Shown: positions 42,943 through 51,342, numbered from the stretch's first letter. The stretch: DNA of 64,000 bases from Ruegeria lacuscaerulensis ITI-1157 (GCA_000161775.1 GG704596.1:3022115-3086114), one strand, 5' to 3'. Notes: generated by a model not told the origin, from the sequence alone. Program-made: numbers and translations.

Positions 42943-43946
42943 CAGGCGTGCTCCGGCCGTCCGGAGCCCGTATTGGCAGTCATCTGCTGCATCAAGGCCC
43001 GCATTTCTGGTGTGTCCAGAAGACTGGCGATCTGTTCGCGATGCAAGGCGCAGGACTGCCGGTGCAGCCGTGCGGTTTCGGTGTCTTTCAGCAGGTCGTC
43101 ATAGAGCGCTCGCTTGCGCTCGGCGATTGCGTCGATTGACGTGTCGACCACCGCGTTTTGGTTCATCATGTTCCAGTAATCCAGACCCAGGCTATCACCG
43201 GTGTGATGGGCACGACCGCGTACTTTCTTGACCAGATAGCTTTCACAGGACTTCAACGCATAGTGGTTTACCTGCACCAGATCATATCCGACCGAATCCC
43301 GGGCCGATCGCCAACTGCTGGTAAAGTACCGCTCGGGCATTGGCTGGCCAGAGCCGTTGTACCAATGGCAGTCTGCCATGGCTTCAACGGTCGGGCGTTT
43401 CGGCCGATGGACCCCTATCACGTTCCACAGCTCGCGCTGGAACATCGTCTTGAACCCCCAGGCCTGCGGCGGACGAGGCATGTTTTCCGGCGCTGCGCGA
43501 CGAAACTGTTCGGACAGGAAGCGGTCTTCGTACCCAACCACGCCGGCATTTCCAAACAACCGCCAGGTCATCGAGATCATGCGCGCATCCGGAATGGCAT
43601 CTACCAATGATTTCAGCGTATTGTCGCCTGTCTTTATATTGATGTGCTCATCAGCATCGATCACGATGATCCAATCCTGCGGGCGCGCAATCTGCATCTT
43701 CAGAAACCGTTTATAGGCACGTTTCTGCGGGCTGGTGGCGCGGGCCGAATTGTTGTCGACATGAGTCAGAATGCCGCGTTCGTCCAGTCGCTGAAGCAAG
43801 GCATCCGTCCCGTCTGTGCAATCATTGGTCATGACCACGATCTGATCGACGCCGATCGCCAGGTTGTGCGCAACCCATTCCAGAACGAACGGGCCCTCGT
43901 TCTTCATTGGGGTGACACTCACAAAGCGGGGCTCAGGTTGGACCAT
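42942..43946 (-). CDS. Glycosyltransferase family 2 / GT92-like protein
   Basis: 334 residues. It starts FVSVTPMKNEGPFVLEWVAH, the family block of this GT2-like group, then DQIVVMTNDCTDGTDALLQR, and the metal-binding IIVIDADEHINI with the DXD motif. The C-terminal half has the HRPKRP and HYALKSCESYLVKKVRGRAH blocks. It is clearly paralogous to the gene at 47046-48029. Translationally coupled to the sulfotransferase gene. Confidence 0.85.
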   Translation of the reverse strand: MVQPEPRFVSVTPMKNEGPFVLEWVAHNLAIGVDQIVVMTNDCTDGTDALLQRLDERGILTHVDNNSARATSPQKRAYKRFLKMQIARPQDWIIVIDADEHINIKTGDNTLKSLVDAIPDARMISMTWRLFGNAGVVGYEDRFLSEQFRRAAPENMPRPPQAWGFKTMFQRELWNVIGVHRPKRPTVEAMADCHWYNGSGQPMPERYFTSSWRSARDSVGYDLVQVNHYALKSCESYLVKKVRGRAHHTGDSLGLDYWNMMNQNAVVDTSIDAIAERKRALYDDLLKDTETARLHRQSCALHREQIASLLDTPEMRALMQQMTANTGSGRPEHA

Positions 43947-44110
43947 TCGATACTGCCTCTGATCATGCCGCCCTGCCGAAGAGTCCCGGCAAGGGCGAGC
44001 GTTTTCGTGTCAGACTATTTTCATTGCCCGCGCAGACCAAGCGCAATCTGCCCTTGCATGGCTGATACCCGCAATGCCGCGAAACTGCTCTTGGTGGTTC
44101 ACGACGCATC

Positions 44111-46105
44111 TCAACGCTGCGCCCGTTTGAGTTGGTTGGAAAAACGCTTGTAGGTGGGGGACAGTTCAACGGCGCGCTGCAGCAGTTTTTTGGCCTGGGC
44201 ATTGTTGCCGCGCTTCAACTGAATCTGGCCTGCCGCGCCCTGAATCGCCGCGGTTGCTTCGTCCAACTCAGCAGCGTGAAGTATCTGTTGCTCGCCTTGT
44301 TGGATGGCCCCAATCCGTTGCAACATCCGGCCCATGGCGAAAACCAGGAACGGGTTGTCAGGATCACAGGCCAAAGCCTCCGCCATCGACAGACGCGCTT
44401 GCCGCGTCTCTCCGGCAGCGAGAAACAGATCGGCCAGGCGTTTGTTGTAAAGCGCATTCTCAGGAGACCCCGCCACGATCTTCCGAGTGATATCGATGGC
44501 CTTGGATACCGGCAACTGGCCGGTATGGTGTTGCAAAATCGCCATCAGGCTCATGACTGCGGGATCATCGTCGGGCACATCGTCCAAAGCGCGTATTGCA
44601 GTCTCAAGCGACCCGAGCCGCGCCGGACTGTCCGGCAACCGTCGCGCCCGCTGGTCCAACGAAAGATCGGACCAGTCCAGCAAGATCATGTCAAAGTTGC
44701 AGGGCTGGCGGGCGATGACCTTGTGCTGCACCAGGTAAAGATTGTTGAACGGGGCAAAGCGGCGTTGGCGCAACCGTCTTTGCAGCCGCCAGTCCACCGG
44801 CGGAAACTGCCGGTAAGGCAACTGGTCCCGGTACAGCATACGCGATCCCAGCACCACAACATCCGGCCGTAAAGGTTTGATCCAAAAGGCCTTTGCGAAA
44901 TACCGACCGGCGGCCCAACGTTTTTTCTGAGCGCCAAGTATCGCTCCTCGCAGGGCACACAGCACCGCAAAATCCTCGGGCCACAGGTGCGGATTTTCCA
45001 AACCGGCCTGTGCCAGGCTGTCGCTGTCTTTCCAACGCCCGAGGTAGAAGGCGTTGAGCGCCTGCAGAAGCGGCAAGAAAGCATTCTCGGCACCGGCTGC
45101 AAGAATGGGCTGGCACAGGTCGAACGCCTCTTGAATGCGATCTTGCGCGCACAGGTATTGAACGGCCTTCGCGTAGACATGCGCGGCCTCTGACGGGTTC
45201 AGGAAGGCACCCGGCCCCTTGGCGACCCGCTGGATGACCCTTTCATTGGCCCGCGCGATCTCGTCCTTGGAAAGCACGTCCCGAAACACCAGGCGCTGCT
45301 GCCCGGATATGCGCGCTGCAGCCATGGAGAACGCGGAAATGAACGGGGCAATCACCTGATCGGCCCGTGACATTGCATAGAGTTCCAGAAAGTCCCGCTG
45401 CGCGCGTGTGAGCCCGGACAGATCGGCAATGTCCGACATCTGCATGAGCTGCGGATAACGCTGCCGGAACCGCGCGATCAATTCGGGTTGATCCGAAAAC
45501 ATGATGGCCGGTCGGCCCTTCATCTTGTCCAGATGGGCCTCGTAAAGCTCTTCGGGCTCTATTTTTGCGGGCCAGGTCGTGTGCTTCCAAGGCAGTCCGT
45601 TCAGGATATCTCCGCGCCGGATATGATAGGCCGAGACACCCTGCCCCGACAGCTTGGCATCGGCCAGATCCATGACCGCGCGCATCTGGTCAGTGAAGCC
45701 GATCCGACGGATGAATCCGCGATACCGCGGGCGGATCTCTTCGATGTCCTCCCAAGGGAACGCCAGAACTTCGAACCCTTCCTCGACCACGACGGATCGG
45801 CCGGATGCCAGATGCGCGTTCAGCCGTTCCGGGGATTTGTCGCCCTGAAAGGCCCAGACCGGCAAAGCATCCTTTGACAGTTCGTCATAAGCGTTCTGAT
45901 CCAGGAAATGCCCGGCCATCCAATCCGGATCAAACAATTCCTCGGGGTGGTCCAATTCGGGCGCGTCCGCTCCTTGCGGGAACCAGTTGACGCGATAGCC
46001 CGTGCCGAAATCCTCGGCCAGACGGATGCAGGTCAGCATCATCAGCAGGCGCGCGCCCATGCGGTCTTTGCGCTGACCGATGAACACACCACGTTTTGGG
46101 GTCAT
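44111..46105 (-). CDS. Fucosyltransferase-like domain fused to TPR repeats
   Basis: 664 residues. The N-terminal 280 residues start RGVFIGQRKDRMGARLLMML and contain AYHIRRGDIL (HIRRGD at 161-166) and PAIMFSDQPELIARFRQRYP. The H-x-RRGD motif binds GDP-sugar in GT11/NodZ-type fucosyltransferases, and the SD motif is found in the same fold. From about 320 to the end there are tetratricopeptide-like helices (NALYNKRLADLFLAAGETRQ, AQAKKLLQRAVELSPTYKRF). Start overlaps the stop of the upstream hydrolase gene (ATGA). Fucosyl or related transfer is inferred from the motif only. Confidence 0.6.
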   Translation of the reverse strand: MTPKRGVFIGQRKDRMGARLLMMLTCIRLAEDFGTGYRVNWFPQGADAPELDHPEELFDPDWMAGHFLDQNAYDELSKDALPVWAFQGDKSPERLNAHLASGRSVVVEEGFEVLAFPWEDIEEIRPRYRGFIRRIGFTDQMRAVMDLADAKLSGQGVSAYHIRRGDILNGLPWKHTTWPAKIEPEELYEAHLDKMKGRPAIMFSDQPELIARFRQRYPQLMQMSDIADLSGLTRAQRDFLELYAMSRADQVIAPFISAFSMAAARISGQQRLVFRDVLSKDEIARANERVIQRVAKGPGAFLNPSEAAHVYAKAVQYLCAQDRIQEAFDLCQPILAAGAENAFLPLLQALNAFYLGRWKDSDSLAQAGLENPHLWPEDFAVLCALRGAILGAQKKRWAAGRYFAKAFWIKPLRPDVVVLGSRMLYRDQLPYRQFPPVDWRLQRRLRQRRFAPFNNLYLVQHKVIARQPCNFDMILLDWSDLSLDQRARRLPDSPARLGSLETAIRALDDVPDDDPAVMSLMAILQHHTGQLPVSKAIDITRKIVAGSPENALYNKRLADLFLAAGETRQARLSMAEALACDPDNPFLVFAMGRMLQRIGAIQQGEQQILHAAELDEATAAIQGAAGQIQLKRGNNAQAKKLLQRAVELSPTYKRFSNQLKRAQR

Positions 46106-47040
46106 GATGCGTCTCCGGCAGCAGCGGCCCGCCGGCGAAGCGCCCGGAATCTCTGGCGGGCGGCCAAAACAAGCTTGGGATGCCGTTCCTCACCAACAGC
46201 TTCGATCCCGCGCATATAGATGGGCAGCCGACGGCGCGCGCGCATCCTTCGATAGAACTCGGATGGCTCAAGCGTGCCGGTCATGGCCTGCTGCATTGTC
46301 GGCTTGAGCACATCAATCTTGCGCAGCATCGGAGCTGCGAAATGGTTGGAAAACCAGGTCTTCAGCGGAACGACATTGTCCCCCTTCAGCCGCTGAACGT
46401 GACGCCGATCAGGCGCAAAGAAGGGGTCATAAAAGACATAAACTTTCCGAGCCATTCCAACGCATTCAGCCGCGTCACCCAATGGAAGATCCCAATCCTG
46501 AACACGACCAAACCGGTATCGTGTTTCCCAAGGTACCAAACGTTCATCCAACGTGGTCTGGGGGTTGAAGGCGATCACGATCGCACCGGGAACCAGCGCT
46601 GAAAAGGTCAGTGCGCCAAAGCCGCCCATGGACGCGCCGGCGAATACGACCAGATCGAACTGCTCGAAGAACCCCTCTCGCGCCTTTTCCTGAAAATAGT
46701 CGATGATCTCGGGGTCTCGGAACCACGCCTTGGTGCGCGCGAAGATGCCCAGATGTGACCAGCCCTCGTCTCGAAAGAACTTCCAGCCCCACGGCTCACG
46801 CGCAAAAGACAGATCATTGGCGTTGGCGATGTTGTCAAAGCTGACAACCAGTCGCGACGGATCCCTTTGGTGAAACAGCGCCGAATGGCGGTTCAGCTTG
46901 TGAAGGAAACCGGTGCCGTCACCACCGGGATAAATTTCGACGAACCAAGGTGGCGCGGGATCAGTCAATATCCGTTCATACCCTGTCTTGCGGTCAGGAT
47001 GTTCGGGCTTGAGCTGCTCTTTTGGCAGATCGCGGGACAT
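46102..47040 (-). CDS. Alpha/beta hydrolase-like protein
   Basis: 312 residues from the ATG at 47040, 5 bases after the stop of the upstream glycosyltransferase gene. The nucleophile elbow GASMGG (135-140, Ser137) sits in LVVFAGASMGGFGALTFSAL. The N-terminal part (WFVEIYPGGDGTGFLHKLNR) and the basic C-terminus are not from a family I can name. In this cluster it could be a carbohydrate esterase or de-acylase, which is inference. Overlaps the next gene by 4 bases. Confidence 0.6.
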   Translation of the reverse strand: MSRDLPKEQLKPEHPDRKTGYERILTDPAPPWFVEIYPGGDGTGFLHKLNRHSALFHQRDPSRLVVSFDNIANANDLSFAREPWGWKFFRDEGWSHLGIFARTKAWFRDPEIIDYFQEKAREGFFEQFDLVVFAGASMGGFGALTFSALVPGAIVIAFNPQTTLDERLVPWETRYRFGRVQDWDLPLGDAAECVGMARKVYVFYDPFFAPDRRHVQRLKGDNVVPLKTWFSNHFAAPMLRKIDVLKPTMQQAMTGTLEPSEFYRRMRARRRLPIYMRGIEAVGEERHPKLVLAARQRFRALRRRAAAAGDAS

Positions 47041-47045
47041 GGTGT

Positions 47046-48029
47046 TCACACCAAGTTGTCGGCCAGCCACGACCGGAAATCGACCCAGTCCGGTCGCATC
47101 TTGATTTCGGCAATCTTGGCACGATGCCAGTCGCAGGCTTCGGCATGAAGGCGGCTCAGTTCGGGGTCGGCCTTGAGTTCGTCAAGGATCGGCGCCGCGC
47201 GTTTGGCAATCGGCAGGATCGAGCTGTCCGGCACCTTGTTGGCATTCATGTCCAGCCAATATGCCTGCCCCTGATCCACCTTGATATGATTGGTTCTTCC
47301 GCGGTCGCGCTTGACCAGAAACCCATCCAGGGACCGTACCGAGTAGTGGTGCAATCGCCCGAACGTATGTTCGAACCCGCGCCAAGCCCGCCACCCCACC
47401 TTGTCGGCAGGGTACAGGTTTCCGCCAGCATCTGACCATGCCACCTCGTGCTCTCGCCCTTCTTCGATGCCTTTGGGACGATGGGGCCCGAACCGGCTGA
47501 ACTTGCCGTTGTTGCGAAACAGTGTCTTCAGGCCGTAGGCCCGGCCGGAATGATAGGGAAATTCATTGTCGGCCATCGTGAACCCTTCGGTCACGGGCCG
47601 GTCATCGAAGCTGATGTTGCCCGAGCTGCCGAACAGCCGCCACGCGAAAGAAATCGCATCCACCGGTTGGCCAGCCTTTTGCTCGACCGCAGCGATCAGC
47701 GCGTGGAAACTGTTGTCACCGCAACGGATGTTCCAGAATTCATCCACGTCCAGACACAGCAGCCAATCGGAAGCCTTGGTCCGTGGGTGGCGACGAGCGC
47801 GACGCAGCATCTGGTGCTGCGGGTTGCCGCCCTCGGAAACTTCGTTCGGAACATGCGTGGCCAACCCCATCTGTTGAAGTCGGCGAGCGATGTCGTCGGT
47901 CCCGTCCTCACAATCATTGGTGAAGATCAGGAAATGATCGACGCCCAACAATCGATGAAATGCGACCCACTCCAGCATATACGGGCCTTCGTTCTTCATC
48001 GTGGTGAATACGGTAATGGTCTGAGACAT
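47046..48029 (-). CDS. Glycosyltransferase family 2 / GT92-like protein
   Basis: 327 residues. It starts ITVFTTMKNEGPYMLEWVAF, followed by DHFLIFTNDCEDGTDDIARR and the DXD-bearing WLLCLDVDEFWNI. C-terminal FGPHRPKGIEEGREHEVAWS and HHYSVRSLDGFLVKRDRGRT are shared with its paralogue at 42942-43946. First gene of a three-gene coupled operon (glycosyltransferase, hydrolase, fucosyltransferase-like). Acts in the cytoplasm on nucleotide-sugar donors; the acceptor is unknown. Confidence 0.85.
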   Translation of the reverse strand: MSQTITVFTTMKNEGPYMLEWVAFHRLLGVDHFLIFTNDCEDGTDDIARRLQQMGLATHVPNEVSEGGNPQHQMLRRARRHPRTKASDWLLCLDVDEFWNIRCGDNSFHALIAAVEQKAGQPVDAISFAWRLFGSSGNISFDDRPVTEGFTMADNEFPYHSGRAYGLKTLFRNNGKFSRFGPHRPKGIEEGREHEVAWSDAGGNLYPADKVGWRAWRGFEHTFGRLHHYSVRSLDGFLVKRDRGRTNHIKVDQGQAYWLDMNANKVPDSSILPIAKRAAPILDELKADPELSRLHAEACDWHRAKIAEIKMRPDWVDFRSWLADNLV

Positions 48030-48360
48030 TTATGCCTGTTCCCGAACTGCCTTTTGCACCTTTCTTACACAACCGGAAGCGTCGCCGCGAGGAGGGAATT
48101 GTCCGCAGGCGAAACACACGCAAAAAATGATGCGAAGCTGCACCCTGACCCGAAGCGAGGTCGGCGCGCCGGCACATGGCTCAGCAACAGCACCTAAGTT
48201 CGACCAAGGCAAGCCATCGCCGTCAAGCTACCGCGATCATTTCAGATAGTTTACGAAAACTTCTAACGAAACGCTGATTCACGCAGGCCCGGGCCTGGAT
48301 TCCGTCAACTGCCCAAGGCATCAAAACCGGATCTTTGCGTGGCATTTCATAGGAGGAAGA
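48030..48360. other. 331-bp gap between the glycan genes and tRNA-His
   Basis: No convincing gene. It should hold the promoter of the minus-strand glycan operon that starts at 48029. A perfect 14-bp palindrome, CAGGCCCGGGCCTG, lies at 48284-48297, about 64 bases beyond the tRNA 3' end, and could act as a tRNA processing or termination hairpin (no T-run follows). Confidence 0.4.
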
Positions 48361-48437
48361 TGGTACCGCCTCCCTGGCTTGAACAGGGGACCTCTGGATC
48401 CACAATCCAGCGCTCTAACCAACTGAGCTAAGGCGGC
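48361..48437 (-). tRNA. tRNA-His (anticodon GTG)
   Basis: A full cloverleaf on the minus strand. Acceptor GCCGCCT pairs with AGGCGGT, the D arm starts GCTC, and the anticodon stem CTGGA / TCCAG encloses loop TTGTGGA with anticodon GTG. The T arm is CCCTG-TTCAAGC-CAGGG, then A73 and an encoded CCA. The base before position 1 is T rather than G, pair 1-72 is G-U and position 73 is A, so the usual tRNA-His G(-1):C73 identity pair is absent. Loss of this feature has been reported for a clade of alphaproteobacteria. Confidence 0.95.
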
Positions 48438-48487
48438 ACTCGTGAGGGGCGATTTAACGAAGCTGCCGGGGGATTGCAAGGGCCTTG

Positions 48488-48962
48488 GAAACGAAAATCC
48501 CAGCTTTGTTCCACCAGATCGACCCCGAAAGACCGTACCGGTTTGCCGCCAAGCAAACGCCATCCATTCGCCCTGTACAACCTGCAGGCCGCCCGGTGAC
48601 TTTCGTGGTCCACAATACTACGCGCATGTACCCGACCTTGCGAACTCCATGCATGTAAACAGAAGGTTTCTACCCAAACCCTGGCCACGGACCTTTGGCG
48701 CCAGCAGAAACAGACGCAGCTTGGCCGTACTGGCATTCTCGGCGACGCAAAAAATGTTTCCCAACCGCTCCCTACCCCGTTCGGCAATCCAGCCCCGCTC
48801 ACAGGATGGATCATGATCGCTCATGAATTCATCAAGTATGGTTGGAACCACGGTGCAAAACTGTCGTCAATTCCCTCGTCTCTGGAATAAAGTGTTCCAT
48901 GACACTCAACCACCCAATCTCGATCCCTGGGCTGATATGACCTGACCACGATACCGTTCAAC
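48488..48962 (-). pseudogene. Decayed GNAT acetyltransferase (C-terminal part of a MarR-GNAT fusion family)
   Basis: Family sequence can be followed through at least four frame segments on the minus strand: VVRSYQPRDRDWVVECHGTL, then ILDEFMSDHDPSCERGWIAE to RGQGLGRNLLFTCMEFA (acetyl-CoA loop RGQGLG), then VVLWTTK, then HRAACRLYRANGWRLLGGKP and FGVDLVEQSWDF. This order matches the acetyltransferase half of bifunctional MarR/GNAT proteins. No HTH half is found upstream. Multiple frameshifts indicate an old pseudogene. Confidence 0.7.
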
Positions 48963-49037
48963 CGCCTGCCCTCGCGACTCGGCTTGATTCCCGCCCCATT
49001 GCAGGCTAGCAGAAGCGCTCAGTCTCCGGAGGCGAAA

Positions 49038-49226
49038 ATGGGCATCAACACCGAACGCGACGTCGAAGCAAACCTGCAGATCGGCCCGACCGATCAAGGA
49101 ATGGTCCGCCTGTTCGTCGAGGCCGACAGTCTTGAAATCCCGATGGATTTCGACCCGGAGGAAGCCGAGGAGATCGCCGACGAGATCCGCGCTGCCGCGC
49201 AGGCCGCCCGGGCTCTCAAGCGCTGA
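49038..49226 (+). CDS. Small acidic protein, 62 aa
   Basis: 62 residues with a strong Shine-Dalgarno (GGAGG, 5 nt before the ATG at 49038). Contents: MGINTERDVEANLQIGPTDQ, GMVRLFVEADSLEIPMDFDP, then a helical EEAEEIADEIRAAAQAARAL tail. It resembles a conserved short family of Rhodobacterales (DUF6324-like). Convergent with mmcB, 3 bases apart. Function unknown. Confidence 0.75.
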   Translation: MGINTERDVEANLQIGPTDQGMVRLFVEADSLEIPMDFDPEEAEEIADEIRAAAQAARALKR

Positions 49227-49229
49227 GCC

Positions 49230-49661
49230 TCACAGCCGCGGGTCGCGGAGCATCTGCAGGCGTCGCGCGGCATCCATCGCAAATTTCTGGATCATCTTCT
49301 TGCGCCGGGCCGCCGCCAGCTTCGCCTCGGGTGGCATGCGGATGATCTCGGCGTCGTAAGCGTCGGCGATGATCAAACCCGTTTCCGGCGGCAACAGCTC
49401 GGTCGGAAAATCAGTATCTACGGCCCAGAAAAACCGGTCGCACCACTCCAGATAACCTTGCCACTTGGCATCCGACTGATAGTCGGCGCGGGTGGATTTG
49501 CATTCCACCACCCACAGCTCGCCCTTGGGACCCAGCCCCATGACATCGACGCGCAAACCGCGCATCGGCACGAATTCCTCAATGGTAACAAAACCATGAG
49601 TCGCCAGGTGCCGGGAGACCCCCCGCGCCAGCCGTTGTCCGGGTTGCAGATCAAGCGTCAT
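49230..49661 (-). CDS. mmcB: MmcB family DNA repair protein
   Basis: 143 residues. PD-(D/E)XK nuclease-like core: RGLRVDVMGLGPKGELWVVE followed by CKSTRADYQSDAKWQGY, giving the D...E-x-K arrangement (VDV ... VECKS). Caulobacter MmcB is an SOS-induced alphaproteobacterial protein linked to mitomycin resistance. A canonical alphaproteobacterial LexA box lies 12 bp upstream of this start, which supports the assignment. Predicted cytoplasmic. Confidence 0.88.
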   Translation of the reverse strand: MTLDLQPGQRLARGVSRHLATHGFVTIEEFVPMRGLRVDVMGLGPKGELWVVECKSTRADYQSDAKWQGYLEWCDRFFWAVDTDFPTELLPPETGLIIADAYDAEIIRMPPEAKLAAARRKKMIQKFAMDAARRLQMLRDPRL

Positions 49662-49672
49662 TCAGGAAATGT

Positions 49673-49687
49673 GAACAATAGAAGAAC
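49673..49687. promoter_or_regulatory. LexA (SOS) box of mmcB
   Basis: GAAC-AATAGAA-GAAC on the plus strand (GTTC-N7-GTTC on the coding strand), the direct-repeat LexA motif of alphaproteobacteria, placed 12-26 bases upstream of the mmcB ATG. Confidence 0.8.
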
Positions 49688-49959
49688 AAAAATCAATGGG
49701 GCAGGATCAGGACGGGCATGGAATACGCGCACTGCCAAGAGTTCGCGCCTCGCCCCTTGCGCAAACGTCCGCCGCACCCTAGTTAGGCGGTTGGCGGGTT
49801 CTGCCCTTCTCGTGACCGGTAGCATTCCGGTGGCCTTAAGCAATTCCGAGGGAGCTGGCTCTGTTCAGGTCCTGGCCTGATTACCTGGCGCCCACCTGTA
49901 CATACAGGTCCTCGGGAATCAAAACCGCACGGTTGCCTGGTGGTCCCGCCGCTTTCCGA
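49688..49959. other. 272-bp gap upstream of mmcB
   Basis: No credible ORF or known RNA. It contains a perfect inverted repeat ACCTGTA-CA-TACAGGT (49894-49909), about 50 bp beyond the stop of the minus-strand fusion gene that ends at 49960. The mmcB promoter must lie near its 49660-49720 side. Confidence 0.4.
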
Positions 49960-51342
49960 TCAGGCGAAGCCCTGCGGATCGACCCGTGCGAAGGTTTCGT
50001 CATCCAGAGCAAAATCATAAAGCCTGCGCCCATTCCACTGCGGCATATAGCAGTCATACATCCTGTTTTTCTGATCCGGCAGGCTGGGCACTGTCAGATC
50101 CGCCGCCGGCAAATTTACTCCGAACGTCAAAAGCTGCGCGTCCGCGTACCGGGCCGCAGCCTGACCGACGGCGTGATGCAGAAACACATGCTCGATATGT
50201 CCGTATTCACCGACCCGGTTGTGCGCAATGACGGTTGAGGGCGCGAACTGCTTCATCAACGCATAGGCAGATCCAGATAACAGTCCAAACAACGGATGGC
50301 GGCGCAATGGCCGGACGATTTCGGGTTCTGGCAAGCCATCGCCGGTTGGCATTCGAATGAAACGGCGCAGCCTCGGATAATCACTTTCGACCGCAAAGGG
50401 CAGTTGCACCCGGGTGGCACCAATCATGTCGCACACCTTTTGCATCGCTGCCTCGCGCGTGTCGGTGTCTCTACGGTTGGATGCAGGCCGGAAGAAGCTT
50501 GCGACGACAATTTCGGCACGCCCCTTGAGGTGCGCCAGAAGTGAGCCGGCAAACAGCGTTTCATCATCCTGATGGCACACGCACACAAGAATGCGCTGAT
50601 GGGCAAGCCCGTCCAGGCTGAGTCCGTTGCGCGCAACGCCCGGACCGGTCTCCAAAAGGCCGAAATTCGCGCTGTGCAGGGTTTCCTGCCCAATCAGGTT
50701 GACCGACCGCGCGCGCCCTTGCTCAACCAAACGGGCCGAGCTTGCCTGCACATGGCCGTTTCGGTTGTCGCCCTGAATCAAATAGCATCTTTCAGCCAGG
50801 CCAGGCCAGACCGCATCCAGCTCGGCGATCCTGCTGTTCTTCTGCGCATCCAGATGCAACAGGTCGATCGGGCCGAACGGCCGATCTTGAACCGCCTGCT
50901 CAAGCCCTTCGATCGCCGGCCTGAGGTAGAACTTTACGCGATCCGGGAATCGCTTTTCGAACCATCGGAATGCGATCGGCACGTAGATATCGACCGGCGG
51001 CCACGAGGCGCGCAAACGCTGTCCAAGGTCGATGCCGATATACTTCAAACCGGGGTTCGAATGCAGCGCCAACAGACCCGCGTGACCGCCCGCCACTCCG
51101 ACCTCGGCAAAACAATTGCTTTCCTGTGCCAGCCGGTGAAGAGCACGCCGTTTCGGCTCCATCGATGGCGCCAGATCGGATGTGTGAAAGTCTTCCTGCA
51201 TGTGTGCATAGCACACGTTTCCATTGATCGCGACTGGCTCGCCAGCTTGTTTAAGCCCGTCGGCAATCGCCTGATTCAAACTTGACAGATCATCCAGAAA
51301 CGCCGGCGAATTGATGACGTCTTCATAACTTGGCTTGGGCAA
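49960..51342 (-). CDS. Fusion: SAM methyltransferase-like domain plus PIG-L (LmbE) deacetylase domain
   Basis: 460 residues. The N-terminal 230 residues look like a Rossmann methyltransferase: NCFAEVGVAGGHAGLLALHS (SAM loop), LKYIGIDLGQRL and IDLLHLDAQKN. The C-terminal part has both PIG-L zinc motifs: HQDDE (257-261, HPDDE in the family) and GEYGHIEHVFLHH (378-390). PIG-L enzymes remove N-acetyl groups from GlcNAc-containing lipids and metabolites. The start is a TTG at 51342, the earliest possible in frame after a TGA, with only a weak ribosome binding site. Probably modifies a glycan or glycolipid; the substrate is not known. Confidence 0.7.
   Translation of the reverse strand: MPKPSYEDVINSPAFLDDLSSLNQAIADGLKQAGEPVAINGNVCYAHMQEDFHTSDLAPSMEPKRRALHRLAQESNCFAEVGVAGGHAGLLALHSNPGLKYIGIDLGQRLRASWPPVDIYVPIAFRWFEKRFPDRVKFYLRPAIEGLEQAVQDRPFGPIDLLHLDAQKNSRIAELDAVWPGLAERCYLIQGDNRNGHVQASSARLVEQGRARSVNLIGQETLHSANFGLLETGPGVARNGLSLDGLAHQRILVCVCHQDDETLFAGSLLAHLKGRAEIVVASFFRPASNRRDTDTREAAMQKVCDMIGATRVQLPFAVESDYPRLRRFIRMPTGDGLPEPEIVRPLRRHPLFGLLSGSAYALMKQFAPSTVIAHNRVGEYGHIEHVFLHHAVGQAAARYADAQLLTFGVNLPAADLTVPSLPDQKNRMYDCYMPQWNGRRLYDFALDDETFARVDPQGFA

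Noticed and set aside
41959-48437. Genomic island integrated at the 3' end of tRNA-His
   Set aside because: The tRNA 3' end faces the glycan block, but I find no integrase and no second copy of the tRNA 3' segment at the far border.
49894-49909. Calling ACCTGTACATACAGGT a true lux box
   Set aside because: Half-sites match but spacing is 4 bp too short and no LuxR/LuxI gene or regulated promoter is adjacent; kept only as an orphan palindrome.
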